Positions 27,136-35,845 of a stretch of 64,000 nucleotides of DNA are shown piece by piece. The translations under genes and the position numbers were made by a program. Numbering within the stretch: position 1 is the first letter of the stretch; every line of letters begins with the position of its first letter. Origin of the DNA: an unicellular cyanobacterium SU2 (lineage in GTDB: Bacteria > Cyanobacteriota > Cyanobacteriia > Cyanobacteriales > Microcystaceae); the NCBI GenBank assembly GCA_002110465.1, contig NEED01000081.1:124001-188000 (forward strand), read 5' to 3'. Under the pieces are notes generated by a model. That model had not been told where the DNA came from. It made no database searches and saw only the letters and a program-made list of their open reading frames with translations.

Positions 27136-30100
27136 ATGAATAGTCCCTTTCTAAATTACCTAAAAAGTCCCAAACGTCCTGTTCTTGTCTTTGATGGTGC
27201 AACAGGAACCTCCTTACAGACTCAGAATTTAACCGCCGAGGACTTTGGAGGCCCTGAATACGAGGGATGTAATGAATACCTCGTCCATACGAAACCAGAA
27301 GCCGTAGAGAAGGTTCATCGCGGGTTTTTGGAAGTGGGTGCCGATGTGATCGAAACGGACACCTTTGGAGGAACGTCTATTGTTCTCGCCGAATATGATT
27401 TAGCAGATAAAGCCTATTATCTCAATAAAAAAGCCACAGAAATAGCCAAAAAACTAGCTCAAGAATATTCTACTTCAGAAAAACCTCGTTTTGTGGCAGG
27501 TTCAATGGGACCTGGGACTAAATTACCAACCTTAGGGCATATTGACTTTGATCCTCTCAAAAATGCCTACGTTGAACAAGCAGAAGGGTTATATGATGGT
27601 GGGGCAGATTTATTAATTATTGAAACTTGTCAAGATGTTTTACAAATTAAGGCAGCTTTAAACGCAGTTGAAGAAGTTTTTGAGAAAAAAGGCGATCGTT
27701 TACCGATTATGGTTTCTATCACTATGGAAGTGATGGGAACTATGTTAGTCGGGACAGAAATTAGCGCGGCTGTTGCAGTTTTAGAACCCTACAACATTGA
27801 TATTTTGGGACTCAATTGTGCCACGGGTCCTGAACAAATGAAAGAACATATTAAATATTTATCTGAACATTCCCCTTTTATGGTTTCTTGTATTCCTAAC
27901 GCAGGTTTACCCGAAAACGTTGGCGGGCAAGCACATTATCGCTTAACGCCAATAGAATTAAAAATGGCGTTAATGCACTTTATTGAAGATTTAGGGGTAC
28001 AAATTATTGGGGGATGTTGTGGAACTCGTCCTGACCATATTAAAGCTTTATCAGAACTTTCTCAAGATTTAACTCCTAAAGAACGTCATCCCCACTATGA
28101 ACCTTCTGCGGCTTCAATTTATAGCACTCAGCCCTATATTCAAGATAATTCTTTCTTAATTGTTGGGGAAAGATTAAACGCCAGTGGGTCTAAAAAATGC
28201 CGTACTTTGTTAAATCAAGAAGACTGGGATAGTTTAGTTTCTTTAGCTAAATCTCAAGTTAAAGAAGGGGCGCACGTTCTTGATGTTAACGTCGATTATG
28301 TGGGACGGGATGGGGTGCGAGATATGCACGAATTAGCCTCTCGTTTAGTTAATAACGTTACCTTACCTTTGATGCTAGACTCCACAGAATGGCAGAAAAT
28401 GGAAGCAGGGTTAAAGGTTGCCGGGGGGAAATGTATCCTCAATTCTACTAACTATGAAGATGGAGAAGAACGTTTTTTAAAAGTATTAGAATTAGCCAAG
28501 AAATATGGGGCAGGGGTTGTTGTCGGAACCATCGATGAAGACGGAATGGGACGCACCGCAAATAAAAAATTTGAAATCGCTAAACGGGCTTATAATGCAG
28601 CAATAGAATACGGAATACCTGCCCACGAAATCTTTTTTGATCCTTTAGCATTGCCCATTTCAACAGGGATAGAAGAAGATAGAGAAAATGGTAAAGCGAC
28701 TATTGAATCTATCCGTCGTATTCGAGAAGAATTACCAGGCTGTCACATTTTATTGGGGGTTTCTAATATTTCCTTTGGGTTAAATCCTGCGGCAAGACAA
28801 GTGCTTAATTCTATCTTTTTATACGAAGCAATGCAGGTAGGATTAGATGGGGCAATTGTTAGCGCGAGTAAAATATTACCCTTGGCTAAAATTGACCCAG
28901 AATATCAGGAAATTTGTCGAGACTTAATTTATGATAACCGTCGCTTTGAAGGAGATATTTGTGTTTATGATCCTCTAACTAAATTAACGGAAGTATTTGC
29001 CGGAAAAACCACTAAAAAAGATCCCTCAACAACAGCTAATTTACCCATAGAAGAACGTCTGAAACAACACATCATTGATGGAGAAAGGTTAGGATTAGAA
29101 GAAGCCTTAGAACAAGCCTTAAAACAATATCCTCCCCTTGATATTATTAATGTCTTTCTTCTTGATGGAATGAAAGTCGTTGGTGAGTTATTTGGTTCGG
29201 GACAAATGCAATTACCTTTCGTGTTACAATCTGCCCAAACCATGAAAGCTGCTGTTGCTTACCTTGAACCTTTGATGGATAAAGAAGAAGAGGATACTAA
29301 TGATAGTGGAAAGGGTAAGTTTGTCATTGCAACCGTTAAAGGAGATGTTCATGATATTGGTAAGAATTTGGTTGATATTATTCTTTCTAATAACGGCTAT
29401 AAAGTGATTAATCTAGGGATTAAACAACCAGTTGAGAATATTATTCAAGCTTACGAAGAACATAAACCAGACTGTATCGCTATGAGTGGTTTGTTGGTCA
29501 AATCAACGGCATTCATGAAAGATAATTTAGAAGTGTTTAATGAGCGCGGAATTAATATTCCTGTTATTTTAGGAGGGGCAGCATTAACTCCTAAATTTGT
29601 TTATGAAGACTGTCAAAATACATATAAAGGTAAGGTAGTCTACGGGAAAGATGCTTTCTCCGATTTACATTTTATGGACAAACTAATGCCCGCAAAATCA
29701 GCTAAAAGTTGGGATGATTTACAAGGATTTATAGGAGAATTTGCGGATAATAATAGCTTGTTTCAAGAAGAAAGAGGAGAAAAAGCAGCAGAAAAAATAG
29801 CAGAAAATGGTAAATCTGCAACCCCAGAAACTCCACAAGTTATTGATACAAAACGCTCAGAAGCGGTTGAATTAATCGAACCGGGAACCCCTCCCTTCTG
29901 GGGAACTAAAATACTAAAACCAGAAGAGTTTGACTTAAGTGAAATTTTCTGGTACTTAGATTTACAAGCCTTAATTGCGGGTCAATGGCAATTTCGGAAG
30001 CCAAAAGAACAATCACGGGAAGAATACGAAGAATTTTTAGCAGAAAAAGTTTATCCAATTTTAGAAGATTGGAAACAGAAAGTAATTGCCGAAAATCTAT

Positions 30101-30714
30101 TACATCCTACCGTCATATATGGTTACTTTCCTTGTCAGTCGGAAGGGAATAAATTATTAGTTTATGACCCAGAAATTGTCCAAAATTCAAACAACAAAAT
30201 TCCTGAAAATATAGACCCCATTTGGGTGATAGAATTTCCTCGCCAAAAATCTGGCCGTCGTCTGTGTATTGCAGATTTCTTTAGCCCCAAAGAATCAGGG
30301 TTAACGGATGTTTTCCCGATGCAAGCCGTGACAGTCGGAGAGATTGCCACAGAATACGCTCAAAAACTCTTTGCAGCTAATGATTACACGAATTACCTCT
30401 ATTATCATGGTATGGCTGTTCAAACCGCCGAAGCATTAGCAGAATGGACACACGCCAAAATTCGTCGAGAATTAGGCTTTGGGGATAAAGAACCCGATAA
30501 CATTCGAGAAATGCTACAACAGCATTATCAGGGTTCCCGTTATAGCTTCGGATATCCTGCTTGTCCTAATATTCAAGATCAATACAAACAGTTAGAGATG
30601 TTGGGATGCGATCGCATTAATATGTATATGGATGAGAGTGAACAGATCTATCCTGAACAGTCTACAACAGCGATTATTACTTATCATCCGGTAGCTAAAT
30701 ATTTTAGTGCCTAA
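27136..30714 (+). CDS. metH: Cobalamin-dependent methionine synthase
   Basis: It moves a methyl group from methyltetrahydrofolate to homocysteine through B12. The 1192-residue protein has all four modules in order: homocysteine domain (about 1-310) with zinc cysteines in GLNCATG and [10 protein letters not shown]; pterin domain (about 335-600) with [14 protein letters not shown] and [11 protein letters not shown]; cap and B12 domains (about 640-880) with the cobalt-ligand histidine in [20 protein letters not shown]; and the reactivation domain (about 920-1190) with [11 protein letters not shown]-like residues ([15 protein letters not shown]). It is full-length. No cobalamin riboswitch was recognised in the 143 bases upstream. 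Confidence 0.98.
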   Translation: MNSPFLNYLKSPKRPVLVFDGATGTSLQTQNLTAEDFGGPEYEGCNEYLVHTKPEAVEKVHRGFLEVGADVIETDTFGGTSIVLAEYDLADKAYYLNKKATEIAKKLAQEYSTSEKPRFVAGSMGPGTKLPTLGHIDFDPLKNAYVEQAEGLYDGGADLLIIETCQDVLQIKAALNAVEEVFEKKGDRLPIMVSITMEVMGTMLVGTEISAAVAVLEPYNIDILGLNCATGPEQMKEHIKYLSEHSPFMVSCIPNAGLPENVGGQAHYRLTPIELKMALMHFIEDLGVQIIGGCCGTRPDHIKALSELSQDLTPKERHPHYEPSAASIYSTQPYIQDNSFLIVGERLNASGSKKCRTLLNQEDWDSLVSLAKSQVKEGAHVLDVNVDYVGRDGVRDMHELASRLVNNVTLPLMLDSTEWQKMEAGLKVAGGKCILNSTNYEDGEERFLKVLELAKKYGAGVVVGTIDEDGMGRTANKKFEIAKRAYNAAIEYGIPAHEIFFDPLALPISTGIEEDRENGKATIESIRRIREELPGCHILLGVSNISFGLNPAARQVLNSIFLYEAMQVGLDGAIVSASKILPLAKIDPEYQEICRDLIYDNRRFEGDICVYDPLTKLTEVFAGKTTKKDPSTTANLPIEERLKQHIIDGERLGLEEALEQALKQYPPLDIINVFLLDGMKVVGELFGSGQMQLPFVLQSAQTMKAAVAYLEPLMDKEEEDTNDSGKGKFVIATVKGDVHDIGKNLVDIILSNNGYKVINLGIKQPVENIIQAYEEHKPDCIAMSGLLVKSTAFMKDNLEVFNERGINIPVILGGAALTPKFVYEDCQNTYKGKVVYGKDAFSDLHFMDKLMPAKSAKSWDDLQGFIGEFADNNSLFQEERGEKAAEKIAENGKSATPETPQVIDTKRSEAVELIEPGTPPFWGTKILKPEEFDLSEIFWYLDLQALIAGQWQFRKPKEQSREEYEEFLAEKVYPILEDWKQKVIAENLLHPTVIYGYFPCQSEGNKLLVYDPEIVQNSNNKIPENIDPIWVIEFPRQKSGRRLCIADFFSPKESGLTDVFPMQAVTVGEIATEYAQKLFAANDYTNYLYYHGMAVQTAEALAEWTHAKIRRELGFGDKEPDNIREMLQQHYQGSRYSFGYPACPNIQDQYKQLEMLGCDRINMYMDESEQIYPEQSTTAIITYHPVAKYFSA

Positions 30715-30733
30715 GTTGGTAGTCAGCCCTTGA

Positions 30734-31050
30734 GGGCTAATATCAGGCTAAAGCCCTTACGACTAACTTGGGCGATCGCATTTTAGGTTGGTAGTAAGCT
30801 CTTTAGAGCTAAAATAGGGCTAAAGCCCTCACTACGGAACATATAGGGCTAAAGCCCTTATCACTAACTTGGGCGATCGCATTCATATCTATTTTAGTTC
30901 TTAAGTTGTAAAGGGCTAATATTCGGGCTAAAGCCCTTACGACTAACTTGGGCGATCGCATTTTAGGTTGGTAGTAAGCCCTTTAGAGCTAAAATAGGGC
31001 TAAAGCCCTCACTACGGAACATATAGGGCTAAAGCCCTTACTACTAACTT
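30734..31050. repeat. REP-like palindrome array, left of the RAYT gene
   Basis: Two copies of a unit of about 137 bases (30734-30870 and 30913-31050), offset by 180 bases. Each contains palindromes such as GGGCTAAAGCCC and paired inverted forms of GTAGTAAGCCCTTTAG and AGGGCTAAAGCCCTCACTAC. GGGCGATCGC (HIP1) is embedded. The array ends where the transposase reading frame ends. Confidence 0.85.
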
Positions 31051-31644
31051 TTAATCATCCCATCCTTTCCCATAGTCTCTGACAGGATATTTCAACCATC
31101 CATCCCGTAACCATTGTCTGCCTTGAATGTCTAAATACCAGTGAATACTACTTTCAACCCAATCATAAGGGGAATTGACACAGTTATGTTTAACGGGATT
31201 GTAGTGAATATAGTTTAAGGTTGCATAATAATGTCTTTCTGAGCGAATAGCGCGATCGCAAAAACTATACCACACTTTACGACCTCGTTGATGATCCTCT
31301 CGATTCCACTGATAAGCAGTTGAACCATGAATTTTCTGGAAAATAGAATGTAATTGCTTAAAATCTCTAATATAAACCAATAAATGATAGTGATTAACTA
31401 AAATAACCCAAGCCGTAATTTCAAAACCGTGATCAATGAATTGTTCAAAAATCAGGTTCAATAGTTGTTGACGACGGGGTGAAGTGTTAAGAATAGATTG
31501 ATGTTGATAACAAGCGGCGGTTAATAGATAAAATGACTCGATGTTGAGAGGGTGAGGAGGCGCATGAGGAGGAAATCCCTGTTTAAGTCGTTGTTCAACC
31601 AAATCCTTGCGTTGTTTTGGACTTAATTGAGAATATTCATACAT
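31051..31644 (-). CDS. REP-associated tyrosine transposase (RAYT)
   Basis: A 197-residue HUH-type single-strand transposase related to IS200 TnpA. The HUH motif is HYH at residues 85-87 in AWVILVNHYHLLVYI, and the nucleophile helix is HYYATLNYIHYNPVKH (about 138-153). The late SPYDWVESSIHWYL stretch is typical of RAYTs. Such proteins nick and join DNA at REP palindromes. It lies directly between two arrays of such palindromes: only 7 bases separate its start codon from the array at 31652. It appears intact. RAYTs are usually immobile single-copy genes kept by the host. Confidence 0.93.
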   Translation of the reverse strand: MYEYSQLSPKQRKDLVEQRLKQGFPPHAPPHPLNIESFYLLTAACYQHQSILNTSPRRQQLLNLIFEQFIDHGFEITAWVILVNHYHLLVYIRDFKQLHSIFQKIHGSTAYQWNREDHQRGRKVWYSFCDRAIRSERHYYATLNYIHYNPVKHNCVNSPYDWVESSIHWYLDIQGRQWLRDGWLKYPVRDYGKGWDD

Positions 31645-31651
31645 AACTCAA

Positions 31652-32030
31652 GTTTGTAGTAAAGGCTTTAGCCATAATATAAGCCCGAAACGACTAATTA
31701 CAAACTTTGTTAGGTTCGTAGTCAAGGCTTTAGCCTTAAATATCAGCCCTAAAGGGCTGACTACAAACCCTAATCCCTAAGTTCGTAGTAAGGGCTTTAG
31801 CCCTAATATTAAGACCGAAACGACTAATTACAAACTCTGTTAGGTTCGTAGTCAAGGCTTTAGCCTTAAATATAAGCCCTAAAGGGCTGACTACAAACCC
31901 TAATCCCTAAGTTCGTAGTAAGGGCTTTAGCCCTAATATTAAGACCGAAACGACTAATTACAAACTTTGTTAGCTTCGTAGTAAGGGCTTGAGCCTTAAA
32001 TATAAGCCCTAAAGGGCTGACTACAAACCC
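31652..32030. repeat. REP-like palindrome array, right of the RAYT gene
   Basis: Three direct copies of a composite unit with a 130-base period: about 31652-31780, 31781-31910 and 31911-32030. Each has two palindromic cores, GTAGTAAGGGCTTTAGCCCT and AGCCCTAAAGGGCTGACTAC, in opposite orientation, resembling paired REPs (BIMEs). Each core carries the tetranucleotide GTAG (or its complement CTAC) at its outer side. Confidence 0.88.
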
Positions 32031-32194
32031 CTCCAAAATTTCTTACCCTCCCTAAACCCTCACCACACAAGGCTTCTAAGATTTTTCAAAAAAAACTTTT
32101 TCCAAAATGATATGAAAACTGATCAAAGTGGGTATGTTGTATCTAGAAGAGAAAAACAAACCAACCTCTACCAAATAAACAAAGAAACAAACCA

Positions 32195-32722
32195 ATGAAC
32201 ACTCAATTTAAAGCTAAACTTCTCCAAACTCTTGCTAACAAAAAAGCTAACAAAGGTTTCACCTTAATTGAATTATTAGTTGTTGTTATTATCATCGGTG
32301 TATTAGCCGCTATCGCTCTACCTAACCTCTTAGGACAAGTTGGTAAAGCTCGTGAATCTGAAGCTAAGTCTCAAGTCGGTGCAGTTAACCGCGCTCAACA
32401 AGTTTACTACACTGAGTTCTCTACTTTTGCTCCTGGTTCAGGTGAATTAGAAATGCCTCTCCCTGCTGGTAAATACTACGAATTTGCCATTGATGATACT
32501 AACTTAGGTGTTGTTACAGCTACTAATGCGAATAATGATCAGGATAACACCAGAGACTATATTGGTGGTACTAGCTACAACACTGAAGGTCGTGTATTTG
32601 CCACTGCTGTCTGTCGTGTTGATGAAGACGTAGCGGCTGCTGTTGGTACTCACATTGCAAACAGTGGTATTAGTGATACCGCAAATATTGCTTGTGCTGG
32701 TACATCCACAGCAATCAGATAA
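32195..32722 (+). CDS. Type IV major-pilin-like prepilin
   Basis: The 175-residue prepilin has a 21-residue basic leader ending in Gly, cleaved before Phe22 by prepilin peptidase, and the standard N-terminal helix FTLIELLVVVIIIGVLAAIA with Glu at position 5 of the mature chain. The globular part is rich in small and polar residues and has two cysteines near the C-terminus (CRVDED and ACAGTS) that could form the D-loop disulfide. A hairpin follows the stop codon before the second prepilin gene. Codon choice is even and repetitive (GCT, GGT), as in highly expressed genes. It may be a PilA paralogue; assembly genes are not in the window. Confidence 0.92.
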   Translation: MNTQFKAKLLQTLANKKANKGFTLIELLVVVIIIGVLAAIALPNLLGQVGKARESEAKSQVGAVNRAQQVYYTEFSTFAPGSGELEMPLPAGKYYEFAIDDTNLGVVTATNANNDQDNTRDYIGGTSYNTEGRVFATAVCRVDEDVAAAVGTHIANSGISDTANIACAGTSTAIR

Positions 32723-32741
32723 TCAAATCCGATTGGCAACG

Positions 32742-32760
32742 ATCGCCTAATCAAGGCGAT
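32742..32760 (+). terminator. Hairpin between the two prepilin genes
   Basis: ATCGCC pairs with GGCGAT around a seven-base loop, 20 bases after the first prepilin stop; AAATTTTTC follows after about 12 bases. It may act as a partial terminator or a 3'-end stabiliser that sets the ratio of the two pilins. Confidence 0.5.
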
Positions 32761-32833
32761 GAGGGGTGGGGAAATTTTTCTTCTCTACCCAATTTTATTA
32801 TATTTATCTTCACTAATTTTTATCTCAAACCCT

Positions 32834-33325
32834 ATGTTAAAATCATACTTAATCCGTCTGAGTTACCCTAAAAAACACTCCCCAGGTTTTACCTTAATTG
32901 AATTATTAGTGGTCATTATTATCATAGGAGTATTAAGCGTAATTGCCTACCCAATAGCTTCAAGTACTATTGGTAGAGCAAGAGAAACAGAAGCGAAACA
33001 AGTGCTTAGTGCGATTGGACAAGGACAGCAAACGTATTTTTGGGAACATGGTAATTATGCCACTCAACTCAATGAATTAAGTGTTACTTTCGAAGAAGGA
33101 TATTATCAATTTGCTGAACCTGATGTGCTTACCCCAAATGCCGTTGCACAAAAAGCGACACCCGTCAATCCCCTAGGCACGAATACAAGAGAACATGAAT
33201 TAGGAGTTTATTATAATTCTGGGGCATTTCAGTTAATGATGTGTCAAAGTTTAAATCCGAGTACCACCGCAGAAGTTCCCAATATATTGGGTGCACCTTG
33301 TGTAGAAGGAAGAGAACTTTATTAA
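32834..33325 (+). CDS. Second type IV prepilin
   Basis: The 163-residue prepilin has an 18-residue leader ending in PG, then FTLIELLVVIIIIGVLSVIA with Glu5. I start at ATG 32834; a longer frame from 32759 would place another hydrophobic stretch before the leader and is unlikely. The globular part has cysteines in LMMCQSL and APCVEGRELY near the C-terminus. It is about 110 bases downstream of the first prepilin gene and clearly homologous in the first 60 residues, with a diverged tail. It could be a minor pilin. Confidence 0.9.
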   Translation: MLKSYLIRLSYPKKHSPGFTLIELLVVIIIIGVLSVIAYPIASSTIGRARETEAKQVLSAIGQGQQTYFWEHGNYATQLNELSVTFEEGYYQFAEPDVLTPNAVAQKATPVNPLGTNTREHELGVYYNSGAFQLMMCQSLNPSTTAEVPNILGAPCVEGRELY

Positions 33326-33387
33326 GAACTTTATTAGAGAATGAAATTCCTTAAGTCAGTGGGCATCATCAAACGTAAAATAAAAAA

Positions 33388-33424
33388 GTTCATAGTTGGG
33401 GCTTGAGCATTGATGGTGCAACAC
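33388..33424 (+). repeat. Inverted repeat, left arm
   Basis: A 37-base stretch containing GGGGCTTGAGCAT and TGCAACAC. Its reverse complement matches 35779-35816 over about 30 positions. The two arms bracket the antitoxin-like and cupin genes. Confidence 0.55.
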
Positions 33425-33531
33425 TTTCTTGCTCTAAAGAGCTTACTACAAACCTTAAATTTAAAATCAATTATTCTCCAGGAAAAGGAGTTTGAGTAGA
33501 AAAATAAGGCACTGAAACAGAGAAAAGAAAA

Positions 33532-33560
33532 GTTCGTAGTAAGGGCTTTAGCCCTTAGAA
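33532..33560. repeat. REP-like half element
   Basis: GTTCGTAGTAAGGGCTTTAG followed by CCCTT, a near-perfect match to the core unit of the array at 31652-32030. Confidence 0.65.
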
Positions 33561-33661
33561 ACCGTTCCTAAAATCACTCAAGATGTCAAGCATTTAGGGC
33601 GGGGCGATCTGCTAGGCTACGCCGCACTTCGTGTACCCAGTCCGTCAAGAACGTAATTACT

Positions 33662-33946
33662 ATGAAAATTGAAACCTTAAAACAAAGATTAAAAAAAGAT
33701 CGCCCGATGAAAACGATTACCCTTCGCATTCCTGAAGATGTAGTTGAAGACTTAAAAAGAATAGCACCTGTATTGGGGTTTTCTGGTTATCAGCCTTTAA
33801 TGAGAACTTATATTGGGCAAGGTTTACGAGAAGATTTAGAGAAACTCGAAAATAACCCATTCTGGGAATTCATAGAAAGTCTTAAACGTCATGGTGTAGA
33901 AGAAGATATTATCAATCATGCTCGTGATGACATTGCTCATCAGTGA
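33662..33946 (+). CDS. Ribbon-helix-helix antitoxin-like protein
   Basis: A 94-residue protein with a basic N-terminus and the ribbon-helix-helix pattern MKTITLRIPEDVVEDLKRIA at residues 16-35, then a second helix GYQPLMRTYIGQGLREDL. Such proteins (CopG or BrnA types) are DNA-binding antitoxins that usually repress their own operon. No toxin gene is adjacent on either side, so it is an orphan or the partner has been lost. The C-terminal 30 residues are acidic. A hairpin follows the stop by 4 bases. Confidence 0.75.
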   Translation: MKIETLKQRLKKDRPMKTITLRIPEDVVEDLKRIAPVLGFSGYQPLMRTYIGQGLREDLEKLENNPFWEFIESLKRHGVEEDIINHARDDIAHQ

Positions 33947-33950
33947 AATA

Positions 33951-33977
33951 CCCCACTCTACTACGTTGAGGGTGGGG
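33951..33977. terminator. Hairpin after the antitoxin-like gene
   Basis: CCCCACTC pairs with GGGTGGGG around an 11-base loop and is followed by CTTCTT. It can serve as a terminator of the antitoxin-like gene and resembles the hairpin at 8593-8617, which suggests an IS200/IS605-type origin. Confidence 0.5.
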
Positions 33978-34066
33978 CTTCTTAAGCTCAAGGAACACGA
34001 AAAGATTGTCGATGAGAGACTTTGAGAAACTTCTGGGTAAGCAGATAGGCTTAAAAGTTTCTTCTC

Positions 34067-35188
34067 TTATTGAGTGATTTTTCTCGATACCCTCGAATCA
34101 AATCGTTTTCTGTAAAGTTCGTCAGTAAATCTTGCACCGCGTCTCTTGAGTACATTAGCGACTTCTTGAGTGTCAGGAACCATCCCTTGAGCAGCCGTTA
34201 AAACTGGACTGGGCAAACTTGCTTGGGAAAAAGGAGAATACCAACGTACTGCACAGGCAATAGTAGCATGGCCATAATTATTGACAGCGTGCCACCACCA
34301 AGGAGTATTAAGAAGGATATCACCAGGCTTCAATCTTGTACGATAAATTGGGACGAATTTGTAAAGGGGAGCATCCTCTATTTGTTCTAGGGGAGATGTA
34401 TTATGATCAACTGGACTAAAGGCATAAGACCCTGTTTTATTGAAATATCCTTCCATCAGAAACGTATATTTTGGATGAACAAAAAACCACTCTTTTTCCC
34501 CATAGACATTAAAAAATACGTTAAGTCCATCAGCTGCATGGAAATTACTTCCTGTTCCTGAACCCCCCATAAACAGAACGGAACCTAAATGTCTACCTGA
34601 GCCTAATTCTGATAAAAAGCTCGATAAATTTAGCTGTTCTTCCAAAATGGGGTTTTCATTTAAGATATTGGCCAGATTGTGAATATACATTCGAGCCGGT
34701 CGCTTTTCAACTATATCAATTAAAACATCGGCAATCTTCCCAGGAATATCTTTTTGATCGGCTGTTGCGAGAGTACAGGGAAAGTCTCCATAATTATCTA
34801 AAAAGAATTCAGGACTCCAAGTTTTGACCGCCTCAGTTTGAGCCGCAGCACCCTCAAAAACAACAGGAACCGGTGCTTTAAGGAATTCGGCTAATTCTTT
34901 CTTATTGAACAATTCCGGTGATACTCGAGGAAGCTCCTGTATACCAAGATTATCATGACTATTCCCTAATTCCTGAATTTGATCTATCAGGGCTTTTTTT
35001 GTATCTTCTAGATACTTCCTCATCGGTTTTGAAGCTAGAGTACCAGGATACACAGGCATGAGTGAGTTACAAAGGGTGATTAAGTTAGCCGCAGCATAGG
35101 TAACTGGATCTAACTGGAGTCCTTCGTTGTGAAGCTGTTCAGAAATCTCGGTTAAGTTGGTAAATTTTAGATCAGTTTGAGCAAGCAT
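34067..35188 (-). CDS. JmjC-like cupin (Cupin_8) oxygenase
   Basis: The 373-residue protein has an N-terminal helical part of about 110 residues and a cupin core with iron-ligand-type residues: FHAADGLNVFFNVYGEKEWF with His217 and Asp220, and PWWWHAV with the distal His300 after LKPGDILLNT. This layout matches Fe(II)/2-oxoglutarate hydroxylases of the FIH/JmjC type. The usual metal motif is HxD; here the spacing is HxxD, which may mean an altered site. The substrate is unknown, possibly a protein or peptide. It lies alone, in a 2.4-kb stretch framed by inverted repeats. Confidence 0.82.
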   Translation of the reverse strand: MLAQTDLKFTNLTEISEQLHNEGLQLDPVTYAAANLITLCNSLMPVYPGTLASKPMRKYLEDTKKALIDQIQELGNSHDNLGIQELPRVSPELFNKKELAEFLKAPVPVVFEGAAAQTEAVKTWSPEFFLDNYGDFPCTLATADQKDIPGKIADVLIDIVEKRPARMYIHNLANILNENPILEEQLNLSSFLSELGSGRHLGSVLFMGGSGTGSNFHAADGLNVFFNVYGEKEWFFVHPKYTFLMEGYFNKTGSYAFSPVDHNTSPLEQIEDAPLYKFVPIYRTRLKPGDILLNTPWWWHAVNNYGHATIACAVRWYSPFSQASLPSPVLTAAQGMVPDTQEVANVLKRRGARFTDELYRKRFDSRVSRKITQ

Positions 35189-35441
35189 CGTTATCTTTGT
35201 TATACAAAACTAGATAAATTTGCTTTGATTATAAATAACAACAACCAACTATTGCATTGGCAGATAATCTTGTTCCTGATTTAAAATATCGATTAAAATC
35301 TTTTAAAGTTGCTAATGCTTTGTGATCTCTCTATAGTTATAGACTTTTTTAATAATGATTATTGATATGCCTGAATATCCTATTATCTTGATCTTGTGTA
35401 TACTACTTTACTTTTCACTGCACCCTATTCATTTTTAAACG

Positions 35442-35552
35442 GTAGGATGTATTACGCTAGGCTAATACACCAACAAAACCATTTTGGTGCGTTACGGCAG
35501 AAAAAAAGAGAGAAATTCCCCAAAAAACTTTAGTTCACCTAACGCACCCTAC
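35442..35552. mobile_element. MITE-like element with terminal inverted repeats
   Basis: About 111 bases. The left end GTAGGATGTATTACG matches the complement of the right end CCTAACGCACCCTAC at most positions, and GGTGCGTTACG recurs inside. Elements with GTAGGGTGCGTTA ends are common non-coding repeats in cyanobacteria. No transposase is encoded. Confidence 0.65.
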
Positions 35553-35778
35553 TTAATGTTTGGTTTACTCACATCTTGCACCTTCGACAAAACTAGCTAG
35601 TTTAGAGAGGGAACAGGCTTCGCGGGGAACGGGGAACAGGATTGATTTTGACTGTAACTGCCTGAGAATTGATTTTCTTTCTTTTTTGTTGAGTTTTTTT
35701 GTACTGGTGCAAGATATCAGTTTAGGAACGGTCTCTAAATAAACAAAGGTTGATAATAAGCTATGAAAGAGATTGATA

Positions 35779-35816
35779 GTGTTGCACTATCTGGATGCTC
35801 AAGCCCTTGCTATGAA
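35779..35816 (-). repeat. Inverted repeat, right arm
   Basis: Inverted copy of 33388-33424. A perfect small palindrome, GATAGTGTTGCACTATC, overlaps its left end (35775-35791). Confidence 0.55.
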
Positions 35817-35845
35817 GGTGAGGTCGGTGTTAGAAATTCCAAAAA

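Larger units (their letters stand above)
33326..33661. other. Gene-free stretch with REP-like pieces
   Basis: About 340 bases containing REP-like pieces at 33388-33454 and 33532-33560 and, further on, GGCTACGCCGCACTTCG, a type of short repeat frequent in cyanobacteria. No reading frame for a toxin was found upstream of the antitoxin-like gene at 33662. Confidence 0.55.
35189..35845. other. Gene-free stretch with a MITE-like element and repeat arm
   Basis: About 660 bases. It contains a MITE-like element (35442-35552), short GGGGAACAGG repeats near 35613-35641 and the inverted-repeat arm at 35779-35816. The plus-strand frame at 35560-35742 has no coding character. Confidence 0.55.

Noticed and set aside
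31652-32030. CRISPR array
   Set aside because: Units are about 130 bases, palindromic and nearly identical throughout, with no short repeat separated by unique spacers and no cas genes.
35560-35742. 60-codon plus-strand frame
   Set aside because: Composition follows the repeat-rich DNA (GGGAACAGG units), with no ribosome site and no protein-like pattern.
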